Shown piece by piece: positions 1 through 8,859 of a DNA stretch of 64,000 nt. Source of the DNA: Bilophila sp964369665 (GTDB taxonomy: Bacteria; Desulfobacterota; Desulfovibrionia; Desulfovibrionales; Desulfovibrionaceae); the NCBI GenBank assembly GCA_964369665.1, contig CAYJFS010000006.1:1-64000 (forward strand). Reading direction: 5' to 3'. Made by a program: the position numbers and the translations under genes. The notes under the pieces are model-generated. The model worked only from the letters and a program-made list of their open reading frames with translations, had not been told where the DNA came from and ran no database searches. Each line of letters starts with the position of its first letter. The stretch's first letter is position 1.

Positions 1-56
1 TACAGTTTTATCTAAAAGCTTTGCTAATAGAAAATTTTACGTTTATCTACTATCTA

Positions 57-69
57 CCCCCCCCCCCCC
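57..69. repeat. Homopolymeric C tract (13 C)
   Basis: Thirteen consecutive C residues stand in otherwise very AT-rich non-coding DNA, about 190 bases before the start of the Fur-family gene. Long G or C tracts are known slippage sites in host-associated bacteria and can change promoter spacing or reading frame. No open frame is seen across this one, so any effect would be on transcription. The rest of positions 1-255 shows no gene. It does contain a direct repeat of ATAACTAT at 123-130 and 136-143, which might be an operator. Confidence 0.85.
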
Positions 70-255
70 ACTTCTATACCATTGACTCTAAAACTTATAT
101 ATATTATTTATTCTGCTAAGAGATAACTATTTGTAATAACTATCACTTAAAACATAAATATTCTCTTAATAGTTTTTTAGTGTCTTACTATAAAAATAAT
201 ACATGCCTGTGTAATAATACTCTAAACAAAATACTTTTATTAAAAGGTCTATATT

Positions 256-768
256 ATGAATAAAGAGAATTCTACTAAGGGTGATAAAGAACATCTAGAA
301 ACTTTTTGTCAACAAGTTGGCTTGCGTCTTACACACCAACGACTTGAAATCTATATAGAACTTACAAAGTCTATAGATCATCCTTCTGCAGAAATGCTCT
401 ATCAAAAACTTTATCTCCGTCTTCCAACATTATCTTTAGACACTGTCTATAGGACACTTTCTATGTTTTGTAAGTATAAACTTATCCGTAAAGTTGCTAC
501 CATAGAAAGCCAAGCAAGATTTGAACTTGCATCAGAGCACCATCACCATTTATTCTGCAAAAACTGTTATGTTCTTATTGACATATACTGGCCTGAACTT
601 GATCTTCTTAAATATCCTACACAACCTTGGGTAAATCAAATAGAAAGCCTTGATGCTGTTTTCACAGGTATTTGTCCAAAATGTACAAACACTGCAAAGA
701 ACAATAGAACATTTGGTCAAGTATTTGACTGTCTTACTGAACACAATAATAGTGCATACTTAATTTGA
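256..768 (+). CDS. Fur/PerR-family metal-dependent transcriptional regulator
   Basis: This 170-residue protein belongs to the ferric uptake regulator family, cytoplasmic dimeric repressors that sense metal or peroxide. The N-terminal winged helix is recognisable from LTHQRLEIY, the HPSAE segment and SLDTVYRTL. The C-terminal metal-binding half has the HHHH-LFCKNC cluster and a second CPKC pair, which together form the usual structural zinc site. The HPSAE segment with the HHHH cluster resembles PerR more than Fur, but the position before the histidines is Glu rather than Asp, so the sensed signal is uncertain. The gene stands alone and ends in a degenerate 40-bp tandem repeat that supplies its last residues and its stop codon. 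A strong hairpin follows. The closest paralogue type (Fur, PerR or Zur) cannot be settled from sequence alone. Confidence 0.88.
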   Translation: MNKENSTKGDKEHLETFCQQVGLRLTHQRLEIYIELTKSIDHPSAEMLYQKLYLRLPTLSLDTVYRTLSMFCKYKLIRKVATIESQARFELASEHHHHLFCKNCYVLIDIYWPELDLLKYPTQPWVNQIESLDAVFTGICPKCTNTAKNNRTFGQVFDCLTEHNNSAYLI

Positions 769-802
769 CTGTCCTACTAAGCACAATAACAATACATACT
801 TA
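723..802. repeat. Two-copy 40-bp tandem repeat at the end of the Fur-family gene
   Basis: Positions 723-762 and 763-802 are tandem copies of a 40-bp unit beginning ATTTGACTGTC and ending CATACTTA. They differ at 6 of 40 positions. The first copy encodes the last residues of the regulator and the TGA stop lies at the start of the second copy. An ancestral duplication may have set the present C terminus. Confidence 0.85.
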
Positions 803-823
803 ATAGGTGTTAACAATTAAAAA

Positions 824-860
824 GTGTAGGATATTCTTAGTCATAGAGAATATCCTACAC
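824..860. terminator. Bidirectional terminator between the Fur-family gene and pyrD
   Basis: A perfect 14-bp inverted repeat (GTGTAGGATATTCT at 824-837, its complement at 847-860) with a 9-base loop lies between the convergent regulator and pyrD genes. On the plus strand it is followed by a T-rich stretch and on the minus strand by TTTTTAATTG. It fits a shared intrinsic terminator. Confidence 0.82.
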
Positions 861-872
861 TTACTTTAAACA

Positions 873-1805
873 CTATTTATTATGTTTTAAAGAACCTCTA
901 TATACAGCTAAATCCTCAACACCTAGTTCCTGACAAAGTTTAGGGAAAGCATCTACAATACGAAAAGCAATATCTGGCTGAATAAAATTCATTGTTCCTA
1001 CCTGTACTGCAAAAGCACCAACAAGTATAAACTCTAAAACATCTCGAGCAGAAGTAACACCACCAATACCAATAACTGGTATTTTTACAGCATTACATAC
1101 CTCCCAAACACACCGTAACGCTATTGGCTTGATTGCTGGTCCAGAAAGGCCTCCTATTATAGTAGAAAGAAGAGACTCTTGTTTATGAATATCTACAGCC
1201 ATACCAGTTAATGTATTAATGCAAGAAAGAATATCAGCACCAGAGGCTTCTACAGCTTTAGCTATACTTACAAGGTCTGTAACATTAGGTGAAAGTTTAA
1301 CAATTACAGGCTTCTTTGAATGAGCACATACAGCTTCTGTAACTTTAGCCACTAATATCGGACTTTGGCCAAATAATGAACCTCCCTCTTTTACATTAGG
1401 ACAAGACACATTTACTTCTAATGCTGCAATACCGTCCTCATTAGATAAAATAGCTGCTAGCTCTGCAAACTCTTCTGGTGATGTTGCATATAAGTTGGCA
1501 ATAACTGGTGTTTCTTTACATGGCAATCTTGGTAATTTACGCTTAATAAATTCTTCAACACCATCATTCTGTAAACCTATAGAGTTCAACATTCCACATG
1601 CCGTTTCAGCAATTCGTGGTAAAGGATTACCCTTACGGGGTTTTAATGAAAGCCCTTTAACTACAATACCACCAAGCTTTGTGAGATCACCATATCGCAC
1701 AAACTCCATTCCATATCCAAATGTTCCTGAAGCTGTTAAAATAGGATTTTTTAAAACTAATGAAGATTCATTTTTTGCAGGTAAAACAACAGAACAATTA
1801 TTCAT
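873..1805 (-). CDS. pyrD: Dihydroorotate dehydrogenase B, catalytic subunit
   Basis: This subunit oxidises dihydroorotate to orotate with FMN, the fourth step of pyrimidine synthesis. It is a TIM-barrel of normal length (about 310 residues). The N-terminal ASGTFGYG and KGLS segments are typical of class 1 enzymes. The active-site region NVSCPN carries the catalytic cysteine that marks class 1B rather than the membrane-bound class 2. The IGIGGV and AVQVGT segments near the end bind FMN phosphate. I chose the ATG at 1805 because a GAGG sits at good spacing before it; an ATG two codons earlier (1811) is possible. The gene overlaps the end of pyrK by a few bases, so the two subunits are probably translationally coupled. 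Confidence 0.96.
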   Translation of the reverse strand: MNNCSVVLPAKNESSLVLKNPILTASGTFGYGMEFVRYGDLTKLGGIVVKGLSLKPRKGNPLPRIAETACGMLNSIGLQNDGVEEFIKRKLPRLPCKETPVIANLYATSPEEFAELAAILSNEDGIAALEVNVSCPNVKEGGSLFGQSPILVAKVTEAVCAHSKKPVIVKLSPNVTDLVSIAKAVEASGADILSCINTLTGMAVDIHKQESLLSTIIGGLSGPAIKPIALRCVWEVCNAVKIPVIGIGGVTSARDVLEFILVGAFAVQVGTMNFIQPDIAFRIVDAFPKLCQELGVEDLAVYRGSLKHNK

Positions 1806-2619
1806 GAACATCCTCTAAAGAAATTTGATCAGCCCAAAAAACAGGACCATTTGTACATGTTGGCACAGGCATTCCAGCAGAACTTTTTACTGGCCATCGC
1901 TCTGTCGTTTGAGTAACACAACCAAGACAAGCACCTATACCACATGCCATTCTGGATTCAAGAGAAAGTTGTGTTTTTACAGAATATTCTAAAGAAAACT
2001 TCTGAATAAATTTTAAAAACGGCATTGGTCCACAAGCTAAAATAATACCTGCTTGATCTGCATAACTTTTCATTTGCTTTTGAACTAAAAGAAGAAAAGC
2101 ATCTCTATCTTTACATGACTGCTCTTGAAAAGAAATAATATGTATTCTTTCTGAAAGTTTTTCTATAGGGTAACAATTATCTGGATGTTTATGACCAAAC
2201 AACATAGAAATACATTCTACTTTGGGGTGTATATCAACATAGCCCAAGAATGGAGCTATTCCAACGCCTCCTGCCAAAAGAAGAGTTGGTTTTTCAACTA
2301 CACTAAAACGGTTACCTAAAGGTCCCCATAAGTGAACTCTATCACCACGCCCTAGATGAGCCATTCTTTTTGTTCCCTTACCAGTAACCTGAAAAAAAAC
2401 AACAACTTCACTTTGTGTAACACGAGAAATAGAAAAAGGCCTAGCCCAGGGTATTTCTAAAGTCCAACTCTGTGGACGTATCATGACAAATTGTCCTGGG
2501 GCCCATCCTTTCCAGCCAGGCTTTTCTATACGTAATGCAAAAAAATCTCCTTGCATACCAGAAATACCAAAGGGAACATTCTCAACAACAGCAAGATCAT
2601 AAAAATCTTCTTGTGCCAT
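1798..2619 (-). CDS. pyrK: Dihydroorotate dehydrogenase B, electron-transfer subunit
   Basis: PyrK passes electrons from PyrD to NAD through FAD and a [2Fe-2S] cluster. The 273-residue protein has the ferredoxin-reductase fold: ARPFSIS for FAD binding at about residue 60, GGVGIAP for the nucleotide domain, and a C-terminal CGIGACLGC cluster with a fourth cysteine in CTNGPVF. It sits upstream of pyrD in a two-gene operon, which supports the class 1B heterotetramer. An AGGAT ribosome-binding site precedes the ATG. The 260-base gap to the divergent argJ gene should hold the promoters of both units. Confidence 0.95.
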   Translation of the reverse strand: MAQEDFYDLAVVENVPFGISGMQGDFFALRIEKPGWKGWAPGQFVMIRPQSWTLEIPWARPFSISRVTQSEVVVFFQVTGKGTKRMAHLGRGDRVHLWGPLGNRFSVVEKPTLLLAGGVGIAPFLGYVDIHPKVECISMLFGHKHPDNCYPIEKLSERIHIISFQEQSCKDRDAFLLLVQKQMKSYADQAGIILACGPMPFLKFIQKFSLEYSVKTQLSLESRMACGIGACLGCVTQTTERWPVKSSAGMPVPTCTNGPVFWADQISLEDVHE

Positions 2620-2879
2620 AATAATCCTATATTCCTAAAATAAAAAGTTATATATTAGCTAAAAAGTAGTTGTGGATAGAAACAAGGTCAAGAGTATATT
2701 TATACTTTTTTAAACAGAAATATTTTGCTATTAAAATCATTTTCTTCTATATAATCAAAAGTTATCTTTAAATATTATATCTTCCAGTAAACATTCTTTT
2801 CTATACTTTATAGATAGTGTATACTGAATTATAATATATAATAAACTTTTAACAACGCTAAAAATAGGTAACTTTTTGA

Positions 2880-4067
2880 ATGAAGGGTCCCAAAGGTTTT
2901 CGTTTCTCTATAGCTAAAGCAGGATTTCGTAAGTCCCCTAAAAATGATGTTGCCCTTATTGTAAGCGAATGTCCTGCTACAGCAGCAGGTACATTTACAC
3001 TTAACAAATTTCCTGCAGCACCTGTTATTATAGGTAAGCAAATTCTTACAAACTCTACCATAGCCCAAGCTATACTTATAAATTCTGGACAAGCAAATGC
3101 CTGTACTGGAGAAGAAGGTTTACAAAACTGCCTTAAAACACTTCAAATGCTTGCTCATGAAACAGGTATAAACAAAAATACCATCCTACCAGCATCTACA
3201 GGTGTTATTGGATCACAGTTTAATATGGAACTTTGGGAAAAAATTATCCCTATCCTTGTAGAAAGACTTGGTAAAGCATCAGCTAACGATATTGCTAAAG
3301 CAATCATAACAACAGATGCTTTTCCAAAAGTAACTTCAAAAGAAATATCTATTGCCAATAAAACTATCTGTTTAACAGGCATTGCTAAAGGTGCAGGTAT
3401 GGTTTGCCCTAACATGGCAACAATGCTTGCATTTATCCTATGTGACGCAGACATTGAACATCCTCTTTGGCATAAGCTTCTTTCCAATGCAGTAAATACT
3501 AGCTTTAACAGAATTACAGTTGATGGAGATACATCTACAAATGATACTGTCTATGGGTTAACAAATGGTTGCTCTGGCATATCTATTACAGAAAAAGATC
3601 CAGACTCTCTTGCTCTATTTAGTACAGCATTAAATACTGTACTCAGTGAACTTGCGTACATGCTTGTACAAGATGGTGAAGGAACAACAAAAGTTGCTCA
3701 TATAAAAGTATATGGTGCAAAAAATAACTTTGAGGCTGAACAGGTTGCACGTACAGTTGGGCATTCACAACTTGTTAAAACTGCACTTTTTGGAGAAGAT
3801 GCAAATTGGGGAAGAATTGTTGCTGCCATAGGTAGAAGTGGTGCAGATTTCAACCCACAAGAAGTATCTGTTTCCATCTGCGGCTTCAAAATTTTTCATA
3901 AAGGTCAACCAACCTCTATTGATTTTGATAATCTTCTTAAAGAACCTTTAAGCCAAAGAGATATCCCTATAGATATTAAACTTGGTGATGGTATTGGCGT
4001 TTATACAATACTTACATCTGACTTAGGTCATAACTATATCTCTTGTAACTCAAGTTATAGAAGTTAA
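2880..4067 (+). CDS. argJ: Bifunctional glutamate N-acetyltransferase / amino-acid N-acetyltransferase
   Basis: ArgJ recycles the acetyl group from N-acetylornithine to glutamate in arginine synthesis. The protein is 395 residues, normal for the family. It starts with the family's PKGFRF segment, shows INSGQANACTG, and keeps the autocleavage site in NMATML, where Thr181 would become the N-terminal nucleophile of the beta chain. FGEDANWGR in the second half is also conserved. Self-cleavage into alpha and beta chains in the cytoplasm is known for the family. The gene heads a run with an unknown membrane protein 7 bases downstream and an RluA-type enzyme after it. Confidence 0.95.
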   Translation: MKGPKGFRFSIAKAGFRKSPKNDVALIVSECPATAAGTFTLNKFPAAPVIIGKQILTNSTIAQAILINSGQANACTGEEGLQNCLKTLQMLAHETGINKNTILPASTGVIGSQFNMELWEKIIPILVERLGKASANDIAKAIITTDAFPKVTSKEISIANKTICLTGIAKGAGMVCPNMATMLAFILCDADIEHPLWHKLLSNAVNTSFNRITVDGDTSTNDTVYGLTNGCSGISITEKDPDSLALFSTALNTVLSELAYMLVQDGEGTTKVAHIKVYGAKNNFEAEQVARTVGHSQLVKTALFGEDANWGRIVAAIGRSGADFNPQEVSVSICGFKIFHKGQPTSIDFDNLLKEPLSQRDIPIDIKLGDGIGVYTILTSDLGHNYISCNSSYRS

Positions 4068-4074
4068 TATATTT

Positions 4075-4671
4075 ATGGATAGCACTTATTATATCTCTTT
4101 GATTTGTTATACTTCTGGTATACTCTTTGTTGTAACCTCTATCTTTTTTGCCCACAAAGACACATGGATATCTCTTACAAAATATAAAAAAGGCAGTATC
4201 CTTTCAGGGAGCTTCATATGTATTGCCATACTTCTATATGTTACAACACAAACAAAAATTCTTTTCCAAAATACACCTCAAAACACAACATGGATTATCC
4301 AGGCAACAAGTGCCTATATTATGCTATTCATAACAACAATTTTCATTATTAAATTTTTTTTCCAATACCAATCAATTGTAGCACTACTCTTCTATGGTAG
4401 CTCTATATGTTTTGTATTAATAGCTGGAAGAATACTTTTTCTTAACTTAATTAATATGGCATCTATGCTCCCTGAGCAACTGTATATGGATATAAATACA
4501 CATATACGTTTTCTGTTTTTTGTTATGAGTAATTTTTTTATAAGTATTGCATTATTCCATATTTTAACAAAAACACGCTTTCTTCTTTTTCTTCCAGATA
4601 AACTTTTACCTGTATCAGCTATGTTAACCACATCACTTGAAGCAGCATATTCCCTAACAATTCTTTTATAA
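4075..4671 (+). CDS. Unknown integral membrane protein
   Basis: I do not recognise this 198-residue protein. It is strongly hydrophobic, with about six likely membrane segments (roughly residues 5-27, 42-60, 72-92, 98-120, 145-165 and 172-195) separated by short basic loops. No catalytic motif is visible. The start lies 7 bases after argJ and the stop 2 bases before the rluA-type gene, so it is very probably co-transcribed and translated. The size and topology would fit a small carrier or a cytochrome-assembly-like protein, but nothing here supports a function. Confidence 0.75.
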   Translation: MDSTYYISLICYTSGILFVVTSIFFAHKDTWISLTKYKKGSILSGSFICIAILLYVTTQTKILFQNTPQNTTWIIQATSAYIMLFITTIFIIKFFFQYQSIVALLFYGSSICFVLIAGRILFLNLINMASMLPEQLYMDINTHIRFLFFVMSNFFISIALFHILTKTRFLLFLPDKLLPVSAMLTTSLEAAYSLTILL

Positions 4672-4673
4672 AA

Positions 4674-5630
4674 ATGACAAAACCATTTATTGTAACACTA
4701 CCTGAAGCAGGACAAAAGCTTCACCAATTTCTATGTCGGAGACTTCATACACCAAAATCAATATTACATCGATGGATCCGAACTGGACAGATTAGAGTTA
4801 ATGGTAAACGAACACAAGCATTCACACGTCTTTCTTGTAATGATCTTGTCCGTATTCCACCATTTGCAGAAAACGACACTAAACATCATAAACCTTTCTA
4901 TAAAAATAACCCAAACTTTATTGCAAAGAGTAACCACACCTATCCCCTTCCAACAATTATTAAAGAAACTCATGATTTACTTATAATATCTAAACCTGCA
5001 GGGTTACCTACACATGGAGGCACAGGACACCTTGATAGTATAGCACACCGTCTTTCTATCCATTATGCTAATGAACCTTTTATACCAACACCTGTTCATA
5101 GACTTGATAAAGAAACCACAGGCCTTTTACTTATTGCTAAAAATTATACTACACTCAAAACCCTTGCTTCATCTTTTGCTCAACATACTATACAAAAAGA
5201 ATATCTTGCTTGGGTTATAGGTCTATGCCCTTGGGACAAACCTATCTATCTTGAAGACACACTTATAAACACATCCTTAAACAATAAAAAATATAGTACA
5301 TGTCATCTGTCTAATACTTCAGTCTTATCCAAAAAATCTAAACAAGCATCTCTTACTGCATATTGTGTTGAACATAGAGCTAACCATAGTCTCTTACATA
5401 TAAAACTTCACACAGGGAGAACACATCAAATTCGAACTCAACTGTCTGCTCGTAACTATCCTATTGTTGGTGACAAAAGATATGGTGATACCATCATAAC
5501 AAAAAATATGAAACTCCATGCGTTTAGGATGATTATTGATAACACAACATACGAAAGCATACCTCCATGGAAAGGCTTCTGGGCTATTGACCAAAATAAT
5601 ATTTCAAAAGAATCTTTTTATACAAATTAA
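4674..5630 (+). CDS. RluA-family RNA pseudouridine synthase
   Basis: This enzyme isomerises uridines in ribosomal or transfer RNA. It has an N-terminal S4 RNA-binding domain (about residues 9-65, with LHQFLCRRL and IRVNGKRT) followed by the RluA catalytic domain. The catalytic aspartate is Asp145 in HRLDKETTGLLL. The closing GRTHQIRTQL and PIVGDKRYG motifs are present. The order S4 then catalytic domain and the 318-residue length fit the RluC/RluD branch. The target uridines cannot be told from sequence. It is the last gene of the argJ run. Confidence 0.93.
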   Translation: MTKPFIVTLPEAGQKLHQFLCRRLHTPKSILHRWIRTGQIRVNGKRTQAFTRLSCNDLVRIPPFAENDTKHHKPFYKNNPNFIAKSNHTYPLPTIIKETHDLLIISKPAGLPTHGGTGHLDSIAHRLSIHYANEPFIPTPVHRLDKETTGLLLIAKNYTTLKTLASSFAQHTIQKEYLAWVIGLCPWDKPIYLEDTLINTSLNNKKYSTCHLSNTSVLSKKSKQASLTAYCVEHRANHSLLHIKLHTGRTHQIRTQLSARNYPIVGDKRYGDTIITKNMKLHAFRMIIDNTTYESIPPWKGFWAIDQNNISKESFYTN

Positions 5631-5746
5631 ACGCCTATAGATTTACTTAAATCACGTAAAACCCCTATATATTGCATGACCTATATGAATTCTATACACT
5701 AAAACTATAAAGAACACTCTCCACAGATTTAACTTTAGAGGCAAAT

Positions 5747-6511
5747 ATGACTTCTCACAAAAAATATATACTCCTTATACTATCATTCCTTATTTTTACT
5801 GTATCGAGTATACTTCCAGTTCTAGCTCATGATCACTATATCAATGGTATAGACGCCAATTATCCACCATTCAGTTTTATTGATGAGCATGGGCATCCTT
5901 CTGGTTTTGATATAGAATCTATGAACTGGATTGCTAAAAGCATGAATTTCACCATAGAACATCGGCCTATAGACTGGGATGGTATTCTTCCTGCTCTTCT
6001 CTCCAAAAAAATTGATATGATTTGCTCTGGGATGAGTATAAGTCCAGAGCGAGCACAAGTTGTTCTTTTTACTAAACCTTATTGGTCAACAAAAAAAGTA
6101 CTTATTTCTTGTAAAAATAGTCCTCTTATAACAAGTGATCTCTATAGCAAAAAATTACGTATTGGTGTTCAACGTGGTACAAACGAAGCTGAAAAACTCC
6201 AAAACGATGCTCAACAAAAAAAATATCCTTATGAGCTTCGCTTCTATGACTCTGCAGCATTAGCTATTGAGGATCTTCTAAATGGTAGAATCCATGCTAT
6301 TGTTCTTGATAACACTCTTGCTGATGATGCTCTTTGTCATGGAAAACCTATTAAAAAAATTGGATTCTTAGAAGAACATGATGTTTTTGCTGTAGCACTC
6401 AGAAAAAATGATCAAGCATTAGCAAAACGTATAGAAAAAGGCTATGAACTTTTACAAGAAGATCCATTCTGGAAAGAGCTTCAAAAAAAGTACTTCCTAC
6501 AAAGCCAATAG
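5747..6511 (+). CDS. Amino-acid ABC transporter, periplasmic solute-binding protein
   Basis: This 254-residue protein is of the family 3 solute-binding type that captures polar amino acids in the periplasm. A Sec signal peptide spans about residues 1-27 and ends VLA. The mature part begins with the typical YPPFSFIDEHG segment, followed by GFDIESMNWIAK and the ligand-site region GMSISPERAQ. It opens a four-gene transporter operon: binding protein, permease, ATPase, permease. The amino acid carried is not evident; the family includes glutamine, arginine, cystine and lysine binders. Confidence 0.92.
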   Translation: MTSHKKYILLILSFLIFTVSSILPVLAHDHYINGIDANYPPFSFIDEHGHPSGFDIESMNWIAKSMNFTIEHRPIDWDGILPALLSKKIDMICSGMSISPERAQVVLFTKPYWSTKKVLISCKNSPLITSDLYSKKLRIGVQRGTNEAEKLQNDAQQKKYPYELRFYDSAALAIEDLLNGRIHAIVLDNTLADDALCHGKPIKKIGFLEEHDVFAVALRKNDQALAKRIEKGYELLQEDPFWKELQKKYFLQSQ

Positions 6512-6545
6512 TACCTATTCATTCTATAACAATACTAAAATAAAT

Positions 6546-7235
6546 ATGTTAGAAGACATTTATAGTAACCCTACAATACAAACTATTATAACAGCTTTAC
6601 CAACTATGCTCGAAGGCAGTGTTATAACGCTTATTACTGTTATTGGCTCACTCTTTATTGGTTGTGCTCTAGGTATACCTATGGCACTCCTCTACTCATA
6701 TGGACCATACTATATACAATCTGTTATAGCTTTATATCTTTGGTTTTTTAGAGGTATTCCTATCTTACTACTACTTTTTTTATTTTATTTTGGAATTTTT
6801 GAAGTTCTTGGCATAAATTTTTCTGCAATTGCTACATCTTGTATTGTTCTAGGCATGGTCAGTGCTGCTTATCAGACACAAATTATAAAAGGAGCCCTGC
6901 AAGCAATACCACATGGACAATTTGCTGCAGCTCAATCGCTTGGTATGACTACTCAACAAACTATTTATACAATTATCTTTCCTCAAGCCTTTCGTTTATC
7001 TTTTCCAGGATGGATAAACGAATACTCTATTCTGCTTAAAGATTCTGCTTTATGTTTTGTTCTTGGAACGCCAGAGCTTATGGCAAAGACACAATTTATA
7101 GCCTCAAGAACATATGAACATCTTATGTTATACCTTATTGCAGGGAGTTTATACTTTTGCCTTACTCTTATAGGTGTTTTCTTTCTTAAATATTTAGAAC
7201 ACCATTTTTGTCCTTTAACATACTCCATAAAATAA
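6546..7235 (+). CDS. Amino-acid ABC transporter permease (HisMQ type)
   Basis: This inner-membrane permease moves polar amino acids handed over by the binding protein. It carries the RGIPILLLLF segment and the EAA-like cytoplasmic loop AAQSLGMTTQQTIYTIIFPQAF that contacts the ATPase. About five membrane helices are expected. I set the start at the ATG at 6546 (MLEDIYSN). The frame is open further upstream but would overlap the binding-protein gene and adds only polar residues. Its partner is the second permease at 8119-8778. Confidence 0.92.
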   Translation: MLEDIYSNPTIQTIITALPTMLEGSVITLITVIGSLFIGCALGIPMALLYSYGPYYIQSVIALYLWFFRGIPILLLLFLFYFGIFEVLGINFSAIATSCIVLGMVSAAYQTQIIKGALQAIPHGQFAAAQSLGMTTQQTIYTIIFPQAFRLSFPGWINEYSILLKDSALCFVLGTPELMAKTQFIASRTYEHLMLYLIAGSLYFCLTLIGVFFLKYLEHHFCPLTYSIK

Positions 7236-7244
7236 AAAATAATT

Positions 7245-8126
7245 ATGATTAGCCCTCTCTTTAAAGCAAGAAACATCTCAAAAACTATACAGGGAACAAC
7301 CATCCTTAAAAATGTTTCTATTGAAGTTCATACTGGAGAACTTAAAGCATTAATCGGACCTTCAGGCTCAGGTAAAAGTACTTTCCTCCAATGCATGAAC
7401 TGCATCATAACTCCAGACTCTGGAGAACTTTTTCTAGCTGGGAAAAAGTTGGATATCACTACAGCTCAAAACCTCTGCTATCTAAGAAAAAATATTGGTA
7501 TGGTTTTTCAGGATTTTAATCTTTTTGAACATCTTTCTGTTGAAGAAAATGTTTCCATTGCCCTCAAAAAAGTAGCTGGTTATTCAACTAAGGATGCTCA
7601 ACAACGTGCTTATAGTGAACTGCATCGTGTAGGATTAGAAGATAAACTCTGTTGTTACCCTTCTCAACTCTCTGGTGGACAAAAACAAAGAGTTGCTATT
7701 GCCCGAGCTTTAGCCATGGAACCTAAAGTTCTTCTTCTTGATGAACCAACATCAGCCCTTGATCCTGAACGAACAGGTGAAGTATTGACGGTTATTCAAC
7801 AACTTGCAAAATCAGGCATAACTATGATTATGGCTACACATCAAATAGAATTTGCACGTGCTCTTGCTTCAGAAATCCTTTTTATGGAATCCGGACAAAT
7901 TATTGAACAAGGAAAACCTTCTCTTCTTTTAGAAAAAAATTCCAAAAGCCGTACTAAATTCTTTCATAATAGTTTAAATGCTTACTTAAGTACTATTCAT
8001 GAAAATAGCACATCCATGACTTTCACAAATATGCTTGCTGGGGATTTATCACATGACATTACTGGTAGTGGAACAGAGTCAACATTGCTACCAAGAACCG
8101 CTCAGGATAATAAAAATAATGCTTAA
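7245..8126 (+). CDS. Amino-acid ABC transporter ATP-binding protein
   Basis: This cytoplasmic ATPase powers polar amino-acid import. The Walker A motif GPSGSGKST is at residues 38-46, the signature LSGGQ at 142-146, Walker B LLLDEPTSALDP follows at once, and the switch histidine is in MATHQIEF. All catalytic residues are present. The protein is 293 residues, about 45 longer than the usual 240-250, with a serine/threonine-rich C-terminal tail of no recognised fold. The last 8 bases overlap the next permease gene. It is the only amino-acid ABC ATPase in the window, although two other uptake clusters here lack one. Confidence 0.95.
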   Translation: MISPLFKARNISKTIQGTTILKNVSIEVHTGELKALIGPSGSGKSTFLQCMNCIITPDSGELFLAGKKLDITTAQNLCYLRKNIGMVFQDFNLFEHLSVEENVSIALKKVAGYSTKDAQQRAYSELHRVGLEDKLCCYPSQLSGGQKQRVAIARALAMEPKVLLLDEPTSALDPERTGEVLTVIQQLAKSGITMIMATHQIEFARALASEILFMESGQIIEQGKPSLLLEKNSKSRTKFFHNSLNAYLSTIHENSTSMTFTNMLAGDLSHDITGSGTESTLLPRTAQDNKNNA

Positions 8127-8778
8127 TGAGCCTATGTTTATTTTTATAAAGACCATACTACCTACACTTAATAGAGGTCTTCTTGTATCTCTTACCCTTA
8201 TTCTTCCATCTGTTTTTTTAGGCTCAATATTTGGATTTTTACTTGGTACTATAAGAGCATTTTGTAAGCCATGGATTAAACGTTGCACAGATATTTTTAC
8301 ATTACTCTTTAGAGGCACGCCCCTTACTGTTCAACTTATGATACTTTATTTTGGACTTCCTAATATTGGTATCTACCTTGAACCATTCCCTGCTGCAGTA
8401 CTTGGTTTTACTTTATGTACAGCTGCATACCAATCTGAGTATGTTTGTGCAGCACTTCTTTTTACACAAAAAAAACAACTACAAGCAGCCTATGCTTTAG
8501 GCTTTTCTCCACTGAATGCTTTTTTATATATTGTTATACCACAAGCAATGCGTCAAGCTCTTCCTGGTTGTAGTAATGAAATTATTTACCTCATCAAATA
8601 CTCTTCACTTGCATATCTTATTACCTGCATAGAGCTCACAGGAGAAGCAAAAATTCTTGTTGCTCGAACATTTCGCCCGACTGAAGTTTATGTTATTACT
8701 AGCCTCTATTATCTCTGCCTTGTCTCTATTGCCACTTGGTTATTAAAAAAACTTGAAAAAAGACTTAGCCTTCCATGA
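8119..8778 (+). CDS. Amino-acid ABC transporter permease (HisMQ type)
   Basis: This is the second permease of the transporter. It has the RGTPLTVQLMILYFGLP segment and the coupling loop AAYALGFSPLNAFLYIVIPQAM. I placed the start at the ATG at 8119, inside the end of the ATPase gene (ATGCTTAATGA). An ATG at 8134 is also possible. The frame is open further upstream only as an overlap with the ATPase gene. With the 6546-7235 permease it would form the heterodimeric membrane channel. Confidence 0.92.
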   Translation: MLNEPMFIFIKTILPTLNRGLLVSLTLILPSVFLGSIFGFLLGTIRAFCKPWIKRCTDIFTLLFRGTPLTVQLMILYFGLPNIGIYLEPFPAAVLGFTLCTAAYQSEYVCAALLFTQKKQLQAAYALGFSPLNAFLYIVIPQAMRQALPGCSNEIIYLIKYSSLAYLITCIELTGEAKILVARTFRPTEVYVITSLYYLCLVSIATWLLKKLEKRLSLP

Positions 8779-8859
8779 AAAACATACTCATAGCATGCAG
8801 CATACCTAGCCTAAATATAAAAATGACTATGGACCATATGAAAAAAGGGAATACCTATT

